From Spirogloea muscicola (taxonomy: Eukaryota > Streptophyta > Zygnematophyceae > Spirogloeales > Spirogloeaceae), in contig WELB01000005.1 in assembly GCA_009602725.1 (NCBI GenBank), forward strand, positions 246,783-310,782: DNA of 64,000 nt, read 5' to 3'. This document shows, piece after piece, positions 1-12,835 of the stretch (its first letter is position 1; every line of letters starts with the position of its first letter). Under the pieces are notes generated by a model. It did no database searches. It had not been told where the DNA came from and worked only from the letters and a program-made list of their open reading frames with translations. The position numbers and the translations under genes were made by a program.

Positions 1-11
1 CCCCCCCCCCG

Positions 12-66
<55 letters not shown>
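1..66. repeat. Poly-C homopolymer run
   Basis: The first 66 bases are cytosine with a single G at position 11. It ends at the first LINE copy. It may be a sequencing or assembly artefact at a contig edge, or a real C-tract; the window cannot tell which. Confidence 0.9.
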
Positions 67-67
<1 letters not shown>

Positions 68-72
68 CGGCC

Positions 73-3000
73 ATGACTTTCGCTCCCACCGCGCGCTCGC
101 CGCCACCGCCGCAGCCGCCCTGCCCCCCGCCGTCGGCGCCATTGACGCCGCTACCGCCATCGCCACCTCCACCCTCGCCGAGCGCGCCAGCTCCACCACC
201 TTCGCCCCCAACCCGCTCGCCCGAGCCGCTGCTGTGCCAGCACTGCCAGAAGCCCTGCAACTCGCGTTCCGCCCTGGCCAACCACGAGCGAGCCTGGGCG
301 CGCTACAACAAGCGTGCGGAACAGGCGCGGAGCGCAGCGGCTGCTGGCGGCCGCCGGTGCGGACCAGGCAGGCCAGTCCCTCCCGTGCCTTCGCAGCCCA
401 TGCCTCATCACTGGCGATGGCTGGCTGGCCTCGACCTGGCCGCGGTCCACCGCCAGGCGGCCCTCAGGCTCCTCCGCCACGTCCTGCGCTGGGTGCGTCC
501 GCACCTTCGCCGCGCGCTCCGCCCGGTGACGCAGCGGATCGTCACGGACCACCAGGACGAGGCGGCGTGGAAGCTGTTCATCCTCTTCCCCCGGCTGCTG
601 CTCGGGCGAGCCTCTCCCGAAACCGTAAGCAGGGCCAGCGGCCCTTCCTGGAGCGTGTCCGGTTGTTCGAGAGCGGGCACTGGGCGAAGCTTCTGGCGCA
701 ACATGACGTAGCCGTGGCGGCGTCTGCGGCCAACCGCGGCGACAAAGGGGCAGCGCCCAACAGGGCCGCCACCGTCCGCCGGGCTCTTCGCTTCCGCCAG
801 GCCGGTGAGCTCTCTCGGGCTGCGCAGGCCCTCGATGATTCGGTGCTGGCGCCTACCAACGCGGCGACACGGGCGGCCTTGCACTCCCTGCACGCCCCTA
901 CGCGCTCCCCCCTGCCCCCGTGGCTGGCCACCTCCGCACCGCCAGAGGAGGTGGTCTTGGACGCCGACGCCCTCCGGAAGGCTCTGCAGGGCAGCCGTCG
1001 CGCAGCCGCCGGCGACCCCTCCCGCATGCTCACCGAGCACCTGCCGGAGATCTTCTTGGAGGAGGACGCGGCGGACTTCCAAGCGCTGCTGCAGATGTGC
1101 CAGCTTCTGGCCCCGGAACACTGCCCCGGCCTGCATCCGTGGCGTCCTCTGCTCCAGCACGCTGCTCGCCCTCGACAAGCAGAGCGGGGGAGTCAGGCCC
1201 ATTGCCATTGGGGAGGTTCTCTACCGCCTGAGCCGCGTTCTCTGGCAGCAGCATGCGGGGTAGGCTCAGACGCACCTGGCGCCCCACCAATACGGCGCGG
1301 AACTGCGGAGTGGCGACGAGGCCGTGGTCCACATGGGGTCCACGCGACCTTGGACCAGCACCCGGGGTGGATGGTACTGGCCGTAGACGTGCGCAACGCC
1401 TTCAACTGCGTGGGACGCGACAGCATCACGGAGGAGCTGCGGGCCGCCTTCCCCTCCCTGCTACCCTTTTTCCGCCTCGGGTATGGCCAGCCCAGCGACC
1501 TTCTGTGGAGGACAGGGAGCGACACAGTGGAGGTCCTGCAGTCCCAGAGGGACACGTGGCAAGGGGATCATTCGCCGGATCTTTCTTTGCGCTCGCCCAC
1601 AACCGGGCCTTGCAGGCCACCGCGGCGGCACACCCAGGGGTCCTGCAGCCCACTTTTGCCGATGACACCACCTTCGTCGGTCCCCCGGCAGACGTGGCGG
1701 CTGCCTTCGTCACCTTCAAGCAGCAGCTGGCCACCCTCGGCCTGTCCACCCGGGCGAGGAGAAGTGCACGGCTTGGTCCCCCTGCGGCCTCCCATCCACC
1801 CTGGTGCTGCGCCCTGGGTGCCTGACTCCAGCAGACGGCTTCACCCTCCTGGGGGTCCCCATGAGCGCGCCGACCTTCGGGGAGGGGTAGCTGCGTGCCC
1901 GCCTCGAGGCGCACCTCCAGCCTGCGGCCCGGCTCCCCGAGCTGCAGGATATGCAGCTGGCTTTGGCCATGCTGACAGAAGCCATTGCTCAGAGGCCCCA
2001 GTACCTGGCGGGGGCCACCCTGCCGTCCCCAGGCGCTGGCGGCATACGCGGGATTCGATGCGGGTGTGGTGGCGAGCCTGGCGGCTCTGGTCCACCACCA
2101 GGGATTCCCCCGGTCGCCTGCCGCTCTTCACCAGGCAGCGCGGTGCCTCTCGGCTACGGCGGTCTTGGCCTTCGCCTGCTCGTCCACTCCTGCAGGGCGG
2201 CGTACCTGGGCAGCTGGGCGCAGACGGCCACCTCCGTGTCCCAGTGCTTCCTTGATCACGGCCGGCGTGCGCTGGTGCAGGCGGTGGTGGAGGTGAATCC
2301 GGGGCTGGTGCCCTTCCAGGTGTCGCTCCGCTCGGCCCACCAGGAGCTGCTGGCGGTGCACCCGGATCTGGCGGGACAGGCAATCTCCTTCGAGCACCTC
2401 GCGCACACCGCCGACCTGCGCGTCCAAGCGCGCTTCACGGCCGCGATGGACAGGGCAGCCTTTGCCACCACCTTGCAGCAGCTCCCGGAGGCCAACCTGC
2501 CTGACTCTACTCGGCCTCTTCCTCTGGGGCAGCGGCGTAGCTCATGGCCCTTCCCCTTGCTGACGCCCTCACCGTTCCTAACGAGGCATTCCGTAGTGCC
2601 GTCCAACCGGCTCCTCGGTCTGCCGCCGCCATGCCTCCAGGGAATGCGTCAGTGTAGATGCGGCGAGCGGGGGGCCGAGCCTGCGCAGCTGCCCGCCCAT
2701 CTTCTGCGCCATGCCCACGGTGAGGAGCGGACAGCGGCGCACAACCTCCTCCGTGATGCCATGCATGGCAACCTCATGGAGGCCGGCTTCTCGGTGGCCG
2801 CCGAGGACTCCTCGATCGTGCCGCTACAACAGAATCCCGACGGTCTCCACGCCAGACGGGTCGACCTCCTGGCCGCTTCACTGGCTGGCGGGCCGCGCCT
2901 CATCCTGGACTGTGGTGACCACCGACTCCTTCGACCGAACCCACGCCACGATTTCTGCCTCCAAGGCTGGGCACGCGGTGGCCTGCGCCGCCCAGGCCAA

Positions 3001-3330
3001 GGAGGTGATGTATGCGCACCACCCGCAGGAGGACGAGTTCTTTCCCGCTCGCCATTGACACTCACGAGGCGTTTGACGCTCGGTGGCTTGAGCTGCTACA
3101 CCAGCTATCGCGCAGTGCTATCTCCCGCCGGTACCATGGGGAGCAGGCGGAAATCAGCGCAGCAGGCTCGCTCGAAGGTGTATCACATGCGCCTGTCGGT
3201 CTCGCTGCACAGGTCTCATGGCACACGCGCTGCATTTGCGTGCCGCTCATGCATTGGCTGCAGCCTCTGGCCCTGGCCAGGGGACCCGCCACCTGGAGAT
3301 AAATTTCTCTGACCTGCGGCTGCTCAACCG
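73..3330 (+). mobile_element. Decayed non-LTR retrotransposon (LINE) with zinc finger, RT and restriction-like endonuclease
   Basis: The pieces follow the order of an endonuclease-bearing, R2-like LINE but lie in several reading frames, so the copy is dead. A C2H2 finger (CQHCQKPC...H) is near 234-300. An RT N-terminal segment runs over about 620-1260 and includes GGVRPIAIGEVLYRLSRVL. RT motif A (AVDVRNAFN) is near 1380-1410 and the catalytic FADDTTFVG box is near 1657-1683, reached by a frame change. A Cys-His segment (QCRCG...HLLRHAHGEERTAAH) is near 2650-2745. A PD-(D/E)XK-like region follows: RRVDLL near 2855, ILDC/VVT near 2900, then DEFFPLAID near 3040. It ends after 3302 in a 3' tail. 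Family placement rests on domain order only. The same C-terminal region recurs at least eight times in this window. Confidence 0.85.
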
Positions 3331-3399
3331 GGGTCACTGAGTGTTTCGTTGCTACTTGATTTCCTGTATGCTTTGACGCTTTCCCTTGCCCCTTCGAAT

Positions 3400-3740
3400 T
3401 TTGTTCATTCTTTTCTCTGGGCTGGCCTGTCGCAGCCACCGCCCTCTCTTGGAAGCGTCCTTCTTGTTGAGCATGGACCATTCCAGAGAGAGAGAGAGAG
3501 GGGGGGGGCAGTGGGCGCATGAGCTGCATGCCGCACACCTGCGCCCCGGTCTGTGGGAAGCTGCGCGCGCCTCCTCAAGCATCGTACAGGCATCGATTGC
3601 CAACCTCTACGTACTGACCCGTGCTTATTGAGCGGGTCAATCTGCAGTGGAAAATGCACGATATCAGATGTGCTTGCCGTTGTACTTAGGCTATTTTGGC
3701 CTTCCAATCGTTCAATACAAGCAAGGGCTCGAGCTGACCA
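3400..3740 (+). repeat. LINE 3'-tail fragments
   Basis: A GGGCTGGCC...CAGCC hairpin segment (about 3415-3440) is followed by a GA-rich microsatellite (3485-3510). A second tail type follows at about 3590-3720, reading TTATTGAGCGGGTCAAT and then a variant of CAGATGTGCTTGCC and TTTTGGCC. The same tail recurs near 13620, 56800 (reverse) and 60590. No full coding region is present. Confidence 0.6.
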
Positions 3741-4149
3741 CCGCCGTGGTCTGGGACAGTCAACCAGTGGCTGACTGGGTGTTGTGGTTGCGCTAGGTGG
3801 GGCCAAATCTGTCAGGACGACATGTCCGCCACTCCCGCTTGCACCACTGTCTAAGTCCTTGTGCTGCGCGCCGCCGTCTTGTATAGGGCGATCCCCTTGA
3901 GCTTCTTGCCACCATTGTGCAATTACACCGGTCCTGAAACACTTTCATAGTGCCGCATTCTGCACATTACATCACTGCAAGGCTTAGCCTCCTGCCCAAG
4001 GTGTGTTTGGCCTAATGGAGCCATGGACAATTAAGAGTGGCTGCTGCGGCTGGCGACTGCTTCCATGTTGAAGCGCCAACAAATCAAGAAGCCAAGGATA
4101 GTGGTGGGCCTGTCGAGGCCCTGTGGGCCTCATTGTCCAATGTAGCTGT
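3741..4149. other. Spacer with no recognisable gene
   Basis: Short frames only, with no family motif, RNA gene or clear repeat that I can support. Confidence 0.5.
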
Positions 4150-4745
4150 TGACGTATAGCAAGAAAGCACAGCTCTTCCAAATTGACTGGTCGCTGTGAG
4201 AGGCCAGCCCAAAAAGAAGAAATGGTGCTCGCCCATAGAGAAGGGGGGCTGGCAAAGCCAGCCCTAACGAATGGACGATGTCCATAGCCAAAGAAAGAGG
4301 AGCCGGAAAAAGGGCTGCGCTACAAAACACTGCAAAACATGGAGACGATGCAGAGGGAAGCTCAGTACCCACGAGTGAGCAACATCAGGTCTGAGTAGCT
4401 CGCTGCAGGGAAAGAGGCTTTCCCGCCGAGACCCAGAGGCGGCGAGAAACGCAAGCGCGGCCAGATAACTGGTGGCTGGGAGAGGCCAGCCCAAAGGAAT
4501 GGACAAGGAGCAAGAAGAGGAAGAAGTGCGCGCCCATAGAGAACAAAGCCAGCCCACAAAAGAATGGACAATGTCCAAAGCCAAAGAAAGAGGAGCCGGA
4601 AAAAGGACTACACTACAGAATCACTGCAGAACAGTCACTGCAGAACACATAGACGATGCAGAGGGAAGCTCAGTACCCACGAGTGAGCAATATCAGGTCT
4701 GAGTAGCTCGCTGCAGGGAAAGAGGCACTCCGCCGAGACCTGGCA
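4150..4745 (-). mobile_element. Two tandem LINE 3' ends
   Basis: Two minus-strand copies lie in tandem. Each carries the end of the endonuclease frame (SYSDLMLLTRGY then stop, seen at 4362-4400; a decayed version at about 4680-4720) followed by the GGCTGGC-hairpin tail. The tail contains the perfect palindromic core GGGCTGGCAAAGCCAGCCC at about 4246-4264. They match the plus-strand copy at 21310-21540 in reverse. Confidence 0.65.
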
Positions 4746-4959
4746 AGAGCAAGCGGGGATGCCGCGGCCCGCTGGCGCCGCGGGTCTGTCGATAAGATCC
4801 AGCTAACATCTAGCTAAGACTGCTTGCACCCCGCGCTCCGCTGAGGTTGCACAGGCCTGGCTAGCTCGCCGTCACTATCGGATGGGAGTTGACCGCTAGG
4901 TTCTTGCTAAGTCGCCCGCTCGAGCGCCGGTAAGCCAACGCCGCAGAGCGCGCCTCTCA

Positions 4960-5225
4960 GCTGGCGGCGGCGGCGGCGGCGGCATCAGCGGCGACGGCGA
5001 CGGCGGCGCAGCGAGCGACTGCGGCCGGCGGCGTCGGCAACGAGAGCGGCGGCGGCGGTGCAACGGCGTACGGCGAAGGCGGTCGCCAAAGCTCCAGCGC
5101 GAGGCATCATGCCGAGCACGCGCCACGGCCTGAAGCTCGCCTGCGAGGCCGTGCAGGACAGCTTCGGCGCCCTCGTCGAGGTGCGCGCAGCCGCCGCCGC
5201 CGCCGCCGCCGCCACCGCCGCCGGG
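4960..5225 (+). repeat. GGC/GCC triplet-rich tract
   Basis: Runs of GGC (4964-4982) and GCC (about 5190-5222) flank the first RPC3 exon. Similar triplet runs sit at the 5' ends of the other genes in this window. Confidence 0.8.
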
Positions 5226-8200
5226 TTGCTGCACAGCTGTGCAGCCGATCAGCTGCTCAGGCTGTCAGTTGCACGGTAGAGGCCGCAGAGCGTGGCATGG
5301 CCGCAGCTGGCCGAATGCCTGACGGCGCTCCGTGCGGTCGACGTCCGCCATTTCTCGTTCTCCGAGAACAACCGTGCATAGCTACAGGCTCCTGCAAGGA
5401 GCTGCTCCTGCAGCTGACCGTCATTGCTGCGCAGAAGGTGTGCTCGACTCTCGTCCACAAGGGGCAGCTGACCCTAGCGGAGATCTCGCGCGAGACTGGC
5501 CTTCCTCCTGCGGACCTTCGCAGCTACTTGCTGGTCCTCGTCCAGCATCACTGCGTGCAAGCCTACAGAGTGGAGGCGGACGGTCAGTCACATCTCTCTG
5601 CGATGCTCTTGGCCTTCACTTATATTATATTAAAACCGCGGCCAATGGTCCTCTGATCTGCAGCTAGAGTAAGTCAGGTTCCTCAAATTGTCTAGTCTAA
5701 TCACTTCTGCACTCTTTGTGAAGAGTTGACTCATTGTTCTAATGCCTGCTCTGATGGCTACATGTAAATTCCCCTCTGTGCAGCCAACTCGGCTGCAGCT
5801 AGGTTGCAGACCTACTATACTGCCCTCACAGACAACATCAGGCAGCGGTTGAGATACCCACGCTTCCTCCTCCACATACGCCATAAGCTTGGAAATGAGG
5901 TACGGCTGCGACAAAATGGTCTGCTTATCACACCTTTCCATCAGATGAAAGAAGGTCATTGTCTCCAGTCACCAGCTTAGACAGCTTGATAGTGTTGCAG
6001 GCAGAGGCGGTGGTGGAAGGCCTTCTGGAGCATGGGCGACTGTCCTTTCATCAGATTGTTCAGCGAGCTGCCGCGCGAGGCAGCCAAGGTATTGTTCTGA
6101 TCCTGTAGTAGTTTAGGTGCTGTGTCTGATTCATCGCAGAGCTTGCTGGTACTTCTCTACTCTGCTCATCACCTGATCATTTTGCCTTAGTGACGAGCAG
6201 TCAGCACATAGTCTTTTCTGTAACACTTTGGTCGTCAGCTACAGGTGAGAAGGAGGCCCGAAAGTCCGTGCAAGCAGCATTCGTAGCTCTTGTTTCAGAA
6301 TGCTACATTGAGCGATGCCCCAAGCCAGAGCCTGCATTGCCAAGCCTTGACAGCGTGGATGCTTACAGGAAAGGCCAGAGGGGACAAGTAAGTGTCGAGC
6401 AGAAATTATGTGCAAGGGAGGAGAGTGTTGATCAAGGTGTTCGTCCGATGAAACCTGCACTAAGAGTTGTCCTAGAGCCTGGCTGCACTATTGAGGATTG
6501 GCTCACAGAGAGATATGAGAATATTGAGCGAGCCACTGTCAAGGGCAAGCCATCTCCAATCCTTTACTTGGATGCCCTCCATTGATGTCCGTCTCTAACG
6601 CACTTGTATTGTGCTCTGCCCTGGCGTGAACCAGCGGGGCAGAGCTATCATTGAAGCAGGCGTTGGCGCCACAGAAGAGTTGCGGATTGTTAATGCTGCC
6701 ATGCCAGAAGGAACAGACAGATTCCGCCTGCCCTCCTCCCTTGCATTTGCTCAGGCTCACACCAACGAGGACGGTCTTGATCAGAGCGGCCATACACCTG
6801 CCACAAAGGTGAGAAGCTTGCAGCTGCTTTGCCTTCTTGTGGCTTCGGACTGTTGCGGTTGAGCAGTTTTCAAGTGCAAGCTGTTGGAGACGCCATGCTG
6901 ATAGCCAGCAGCCTGCACGGCAAAGTTATCAGTGAGCTTCACAGAGTAATGCAAGTGTTCTGTCACGGTCAGCGTAGGAGGGTCATCATGGATTGCGACG
7001 CAGACCAAGCAGAGGAGCATGCGAATATGCCAGCTGATGAACTTAAAGACAAAGATCGTCTGCATGCTGAGGAAGCGGATGTGTTGTGGAAAGTGAACTT
7101 CTCCGAAATCCTCCGACGATTTCGACACCAGGTTCGGCAGTCAATATGCTGCTTGAGCTGCCCCCTTATTTGGCATAGCTGCGCATCTGTTGGGAGCAAC
7201 CAACCAGGAATGGGTGTGGGTTTGAGAGGGTTACTGGAGTTCATCATTCAGGAGCACCTCACAACAAATGTCGAAGCTAACGCAGGCCTGCGTGGAGCAA
7301 GTGCGCAAGCGTATTGACCCCATGGCGGGGACAGTGCTGGAAGCAATCTTGGACTCTGGACGCACCAGCGAAAGTTCCCTCCAGCAAGCGTACACAGGTC
7401 CACCAGCACGTTGCTTCTTCACCGAGCAAGATTGAGAGATGTAACAGTTATGGTTCACCGTATGTATCAGCACATGCAGTATAGAGAAATTAATGTTGTC
7501 CTCCAAAGTTGCGCCCAAATGGCACATGCTCTTAGCACAATCTGCACACAACTATATCCAATCACATAGTAGCACAAGCCTCAGAAAGCAAGAAGCTTTA
7601 TGCATGATTGATTCACCAGCAATGTCTCACTCTCAGCAACTTGCGTGCAGCTCCCATCACCGTTGAAGCAGCTCTGCAGGCAGCTCAACGGATGCCAAAG
7701 GGAACGTCTCTTACGCTCGATCGTGTCCGCACTGCATTGCAACTCATGGCGTCAGATGCCGAAGGCCTGGCTTCTCGAGTTGGCGAAGGAAGTGGCGGTG
7801 GCCAGTTTGTTATAAGTATCCAATCCACCCAGACATTGCTGACAGAAAAACTCAAAATACGTCCGTAAACCTACCACCTTCGGCATGTCTAATGTGTAGC
7901 CTTCTTGTAGGGGTCACAATGGAACGAGTCGTCATCTTTGTGGGAATGTGATTGAGCAGTTCTGGCCATATCCTCTGTACAACGCAGCACTGCGTATGTA
8001 CATCAGAATAATGTAGGGGTATGTAATGTCCTACATGATCAGCCATGGTTGTCATTTACGCAGACATTTGGTTTGACAGAAATTGCACACACACGTTTTT
8101 TGTCTCTGCCTCTTTGTGACTGCTAGTTCCATGAAGCATGGTCTTCTCGCAGCCTGATCAGGGCTGAGAGAATGTCGTACACTCTATTGCTGGATGTGTT

Positions 8201-9866
8201 GGAGGAGCTTATACTCCCTGAGAGGAAGATGAGAGACAAAGCCTGGTGGCCCTCACCTTGACTCTATCTCTGATCAGACCTCGGCAAAATCGTTGACTTG
8301 ATTCGCAGGCAGGAGGTGGGATCCTTATCAAGCTCTCTTGATGTGACAAGTTTTCAGTCGACTGCTATTCAGAGAACAGCTTGCTGGCAAAGCATGTGCA
8401 GAAGAGGATATGAGTGCAACCCAAGCCTCTCAACAGATGCCCGGTAGACTCTACCTTGGCTTCGGTACTCAGTGGCTCCGCACATGCATCATATCATTAT
8501 GCCTTGTTCTGGCAGATTCGAGCTGTGGTGTCTCAAAGGTACGGCCTCCACAGCTGCCGCATCCTTGGGCTGCTTCTTAGCAAAAAGCAGCTCGAGCACA
8601 AACAGGTACTCCTCACAGAATGTGGAGATTGTTTTTTGACTGGCACTCATCTCACTGGAGAAAGTTAGCCATCTTACGGGCATATTTTGGGCATCTGCTG
8701 ACGTCCTTGCGCAGGGACCACTATGTCAGGACCTTTCTTGAGATTATTGTTTCACGGCAAGATTTATTGATACAGAGCCCAAGCATAGCAGCTGCCTCAC
8801 TCTTACAATGACCTTGATGTCGTACCTACCATGCAGATTGCAGAGATGGCCATGATTCCCATAAAGAATGCCCGTGAGCTGCTTTACAAAATGTTGCAGG
8901 AGGAATTTGTCCAGCTCCAGGTACATACAGAAATATAAGCAGCATGATGTCAACTGCGGTCTGGCCGGCTTCATGCTTGACCTTCCAAGCTGTACTCTGG
9001 CTGCTGCCTCCCTCTCAGGCCACTGTATGCTACCTCAACCTTTGCTCCATCTGACATGCTGCTTCCCTTCTTTTGAAACATATCAACATGAGACTGAATA
9101 GGAAGGGGGCCAAACTGTGGGGCTTGCTAATGTCAGAAGATGCTGCTGGGCTGATCCACAGGAGATTGCGAAAACGTCAGACCATGCTCCATCCAGGACC
9201 TTCTACCTCTGGCATGTCAACATTGGGCGGGTCAGTGAAATAGTCCTGGACAGCATGTTCAAGGCAGCATCGAACCTTCGGCAGCGGCTGACATGCGAGG
9301 TGGAGCAGGAGCAGGAGGTCAGGAGCTTGACACATTGAAGCAGCCTTGGTGGTGCAAGTAGCCTCATGCAGCTGACTTGCTGACATAGCCTTGCTTTCAT
9401 TGCTTCTCATTGTGGGCTAAGATGAGGTCCATCAGGTTCGCTTGCATGAGCAGTGTCTTTGAGAGCCAGCAGAACCTGCCATGACATGAAACCTCATCAG
9501 ATTTTCTCAGCCTGCAAACTTCACGCAGTTTCAAAAGGTCCACCGAGGGCAGCATCCTAGTGTCACTAGCTCGCCCATGACTAGTGACGATGTTCTCATC
9601 TACCAGTTGCTTTGCCTGTATCATGGCAAACGAGCGATCCGAGTAAGTGGCTTTGGTTAAGCTATTTACGCATTCCTGTGCAGGTCCTTGCGCTGCTAGA
9701 GCAGATGCAGAGGTCGGCATCCTCGGGCAGCATGCCGACTGTGCAGCCGGTGACTCTGACACCTGTCCAGCGGCAGCAGCTGGAGAGGGTCCGCCAGGTG
9801 GCCGCTGTGCTGGAGTCCTCCTTGCTCCGACTCGACGAGGCAATTATTGCTTTCAGCGACTTCTGA
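5109..9866 (+). CDS. RPC3: DNA-directed RNA polymerase III subunit RPC3 (POLR3C/C82)
   Basis: Pol III transcribes tRNA, 5S and other small RNA genes. RPC3 belongs to the RPC3/6/7 subcomplex and acts in initiation through tandem winged-helix domains. The start ATG at 5109 opens MPSTRHGLKLACEAVQDSFG. Exons I can delimit are 5109-5180, 5435-5582 (first winged helix, LLVLVQHHCVQAY), 5784-5899, 6000-6088, 6245-6387 (EHGRLSFHQ before, CYIERCP within), 6635-6808, about 6973-7131 (EADVLWKVNFSEILRRFRHQ), 7285-7397, about 7643-7850, 8515-8605, 8837-8920 (IAEMAMIPIKNAREL), 9162-9317 (TSDHAPSRTFYLWHVN) and 9684-9866 (C-terminal helix ending LLRLDEAIIAFSDF). The IPIKNARE and DHAPSRTFYLW segments are diagnostic of the family. 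Introns in 7.4-8.5 kb are only partly resolved. No frame disruption was seen in the clear exons. Confidence 0.92.
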
Positions 9867-9889
9867 CAGCCTTCACTCACCAGCGTTCT

Positions 9890-11930
9890 TCCTTGCACTT
9901 GCACCTTGAGCGACTTCTGGCGCCAACTCCTGCATTCAACTTTCGTATTCAACTCGAGTGCTGGCTGCCTAGCTGCCTAACATGCAATGTCAGCAAGTAT
10001 CTGTGACTCATTGGAATAAGCAGCAGATATAGGTATACAAATGCCCTTCAGTCGAAATTGTTGTGTCCTTGCAATCAGGTGCAGATCCTAGAGCTGCATG
10101 AAAGCGGACCACAGTGGCATCGAACAGTAGCAATAAGATGAAAGACGCTTCCAGTAGAGGGCGATGGCTGTGAGTGGCCAGCCCAGAAATGCAAGAGGAC
10201 ATGCCAGAGGGAAACCTCTTTCAAATGTTACTAGCCTCTTGCAGCAAAAGCAGCAGGCTGCTCAGACCAAAATTCAGACAGGCCATCTCTATTGAGACAG
10301 ACTGCCCAAAGAAATAAGAAGGTCCCTTTTAAATCAAAGATGATAAATAAGATGGAGACCAAAAAATATCCAATATCAAACGACTTCGTGCATCAAAAGT
10401 AGCTGCATTCATAGACAGAGAGGTCAAGCCCGTGACTAGATATTGCACATTTGCCAGGGAGGCACACCTGCTTTGCGTGTCTAGAAGCAATGGACGCAAA
10501 ATTGGGCAATGCACCTGTCTGTGACAAATGGCTGTCTAATCTTTTGTCCTTGCAAGAGAATGAACTCATTTGAGGATGACAAGGACATCCAGATTGTTGA
10601 GAAGTTGCAAGGCCCAGAAACAGCCTGGATTGCAACATGTCGGCGATCCAATTTACAATCCACCTGCAAAAGGGGCAGCAAGTAGCATTCAGATATGACA
10701 GGTGAAAGACATGTTGCTGCGGCAGCAAGACCGACTCTACTATGGTGAAAGACTGCAACGCGCATCTGAGAGTCATGCTCGGACAAAGCGCGCTAAATGA
10801 AAGGCTATACCACCTAATAAAAGGTTATAATACCAATCAAGGAACAAGGCAAGGCAGGTGGCAGCAGCGTAACAAGCAGAGCTCACACTTAGGATGATGG
10901 CTGCAGCGGCAGAGGCCACTACTGATGACCACAGAGAGGTCATTGGAGCACACCCCAAACAGCCACTGACGGGCATTGCATGATGTCCACTGTCAAACCC
11001 TGGGCCTGCTTCAGTTGGAACAGTAGGCTACAGGCCTATACGACAGCAGAGACTGTCCTACAAGAGCAAGCGTTCGGCTGACACAAGGTCCAGGGGCATT
11101 CATGTCAACCTTGTTGCCATTAATGACGCAGTTGCTACCAACAGCAACAACTGCGCCGCCGTCTGTGAGGCAGACTGGTCGACCCGGGATGTAGATTGGG
11201 GGATATGGAAAGGTGGCTGTCACAAAGAAATGTCAGGAACAAGAAACGCAATGTCAAAGTCAAGCTGGGGCCTTGGTGGCAGTGAAGGCTATACTAATGG
11301 CTGTGGATGTGCACCCAGGCCTTGAGCGAGCCAGTCAGTGTGCATCTCACAATGACTATGCAATAATATCCTGCATGGACAATAAGCTTGCGGAATACAG
11401 GTGCTCCTGCAGCGGCAGCAACTCACTCCTCTGGCAGATGCACATCCCCTTCTTGTGAGGATTTAGCTGGTAATAGCCACACGCCTGCAGCTTCCCTAAC
11501 TTGGTGTGCTGTGCCAGCATTGTGGGTGAGAGCCAACAGATTAAGTAGGTTCCTGGACAGTGCTCGTTCTCAGAATCTTGCTGTCCAACAAGTCAAGAAG
11601 GGGAGCCAGCACGCAACTTGCAGAAAAATGGGATGAAATCATGGGCAACACCCAAAGCTCTGATGCAATCACAACTACCTGCATAAATGACTTGGCCTGC
11701 CAAGGCAAAACACTCCATCACTGGAGGCGAGGCAGACCTCGGGTTTGAGCATACAGTTGCTTTTCACAACTACGGTGCGCTGCTTGAACGTGCACGTCAG
11801 GTTTGCAGGGCCTGGCAGCAACTTCTTTGCTGCTGCAGACGCAGGACAGGATGTCGGCTTACAACCCTTGGGCCAAGTCCATGGCAGAACGTGTCTACAG
11901 AACACATGTTGGGGTACGGACTTCAAGTAC
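9890..11930 (-). pseudogene. Cys-module gene, copy A (5'-truncated, probably a pseudogene)
   Basis: I do not recognise this family. Read on the minus strand, exon-like pieces occur in the same order and spacing as in copy C (17.4-20.6 kb). A PG-x(3)-TC...SNC module lies at about 11830-11700 (LPGPANLTC...VKSNC). A Y..LNP..KG.CICQ module lies at about 11490-11400 (YYQLNPHKKGMCICQ). A second PG-x-PxC...SNC module lies at about 11195-11090 (PGRPVCLTDGG...GSNC). A hydrophobic Ala/Ser/Leu segment lies at about 10975-10850, possibly a membrane or GPI-signal end. The 5' part is missing: at about 11950 the sequence passes into a LINE fragment. Acceptor-like AG sites precede several modules. The Cys residues and Pro-Gly turn are kept, so expression cannot be excluded. 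Confidence 0.5.
10130..10200 (-). repeat. LINE hairpin-tail fragment
   Basis: GATGGCTGTGAGTGGCCAGC with GACGCTTCCAG upstream matches the GGCTGGC tail found at about 20 places in the window. It sits inside copy A of the Cys-module family. Confidence 0.55.
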
Positions 11931-11954
11931 GCCAGTCATGTAGTGGAGTGGCTT

Positions 11955-12310
11955 CTGACCCAATGGCAATACCAATGGCAACAGTGGGACGAGTTCGTCC
12001 CACTGGCCGTCGATCTGCACGAGGCTTTTGGGTCTCAGTTGCTAGAACCGTTGGCCCGGCTTGCGCAACGCGCTGTATCCCGCACGCGGGGCGAGCAGGC
12101 CAACTTCAACGCGCCGCTGGCTCTCGCTAGTGCAGGTTGTTTCGCATGCGCCTGTCCGTCTCCCTCCAGCGGTCCATGGCCCACGCCTTGCATTCTGCGT
12201 GCTGGCCGTGCTCTAGCTGCAGCTTCTGGCTCTCGTAAATAGAGAAAGCGCGTCCAAATTGAGTGGTGGCTGTGAGAGGCCTGCCCAAAGGAATGGACAA
12301 GCAGAGAGCA
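11955..12310 (+). mobile_element. 5'-truncated LINE 3' end
   Basis: The frame from about 11980 reads WDEFVPLAVDLHEAF, then LLEPLARLAQRAVSRTRGEQ, and ends at GSRK near 12242. This is the C-terminal end of the LINE endonuclease region, followed by the tail GTGGCTGTGAGAGGCCTGCC. The copy bounds unit A of the Cys-module family on its 5' side. Confidence 0.7.
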
Positions 12311-12835
12311 ATGTACTAACTGCTAAGACGCCAGCATGTGGGCGCTCAGTAACCTCTAGTCAGTAGATTGAAATCGGAATAGCTAGCAGGCGGATAGACG
12401 TCGTAAAAGCGATTGCATTCCGGCGGCTACTCTTTCTGACCTTGCGCTCCTACTTAGAGGGCTACTAAGTGATTATTCTACAGGAAAAGCTTTGGGTCAG
12501 CGCTTTTTGGCCCCTTTGGACCTTCTCACAGCCATTGCTGTGTATGTGGAAGAGAGAAGGCGCGCGGTGTGCATGACATTGAAAGGGAGGCCAAATCTGC
12601 CTTGCAAATGTCCTGTTAACGGGGTAATGAGCTGGCTAAGGGGGACAATAATATTCCCGAGTGAGCACAAGCATGTCTGACAAGCTAAGCTGAGGAGCCA
12701 AAACACCCAGCCATTAGCCTGGGCTAATGCACGCCCAGCACGCTGGTGTATCGCGAGTGCCTGGAGCGCTGTAGACACAATGATAGCCGCTTTCTATAGT
12801 GGATGTATATGGAAGAGAAGTTCTTCTCTCAATTC
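12311..12835. other. Spacer with LINE-derived scraps
   Basis: Contains a short inverted copy of a LINE end (TAACCTCTAGTCAGTAGATT near 12350) and otherwise no gene that I can support. Confidence 0.4.

Noticed and set aside
151-1208. Several long minus-strand frames in 0.15-1.2 kb
   Set aside because: They are antisense shadows of the GC-rich LINE coding region, with no family motif.
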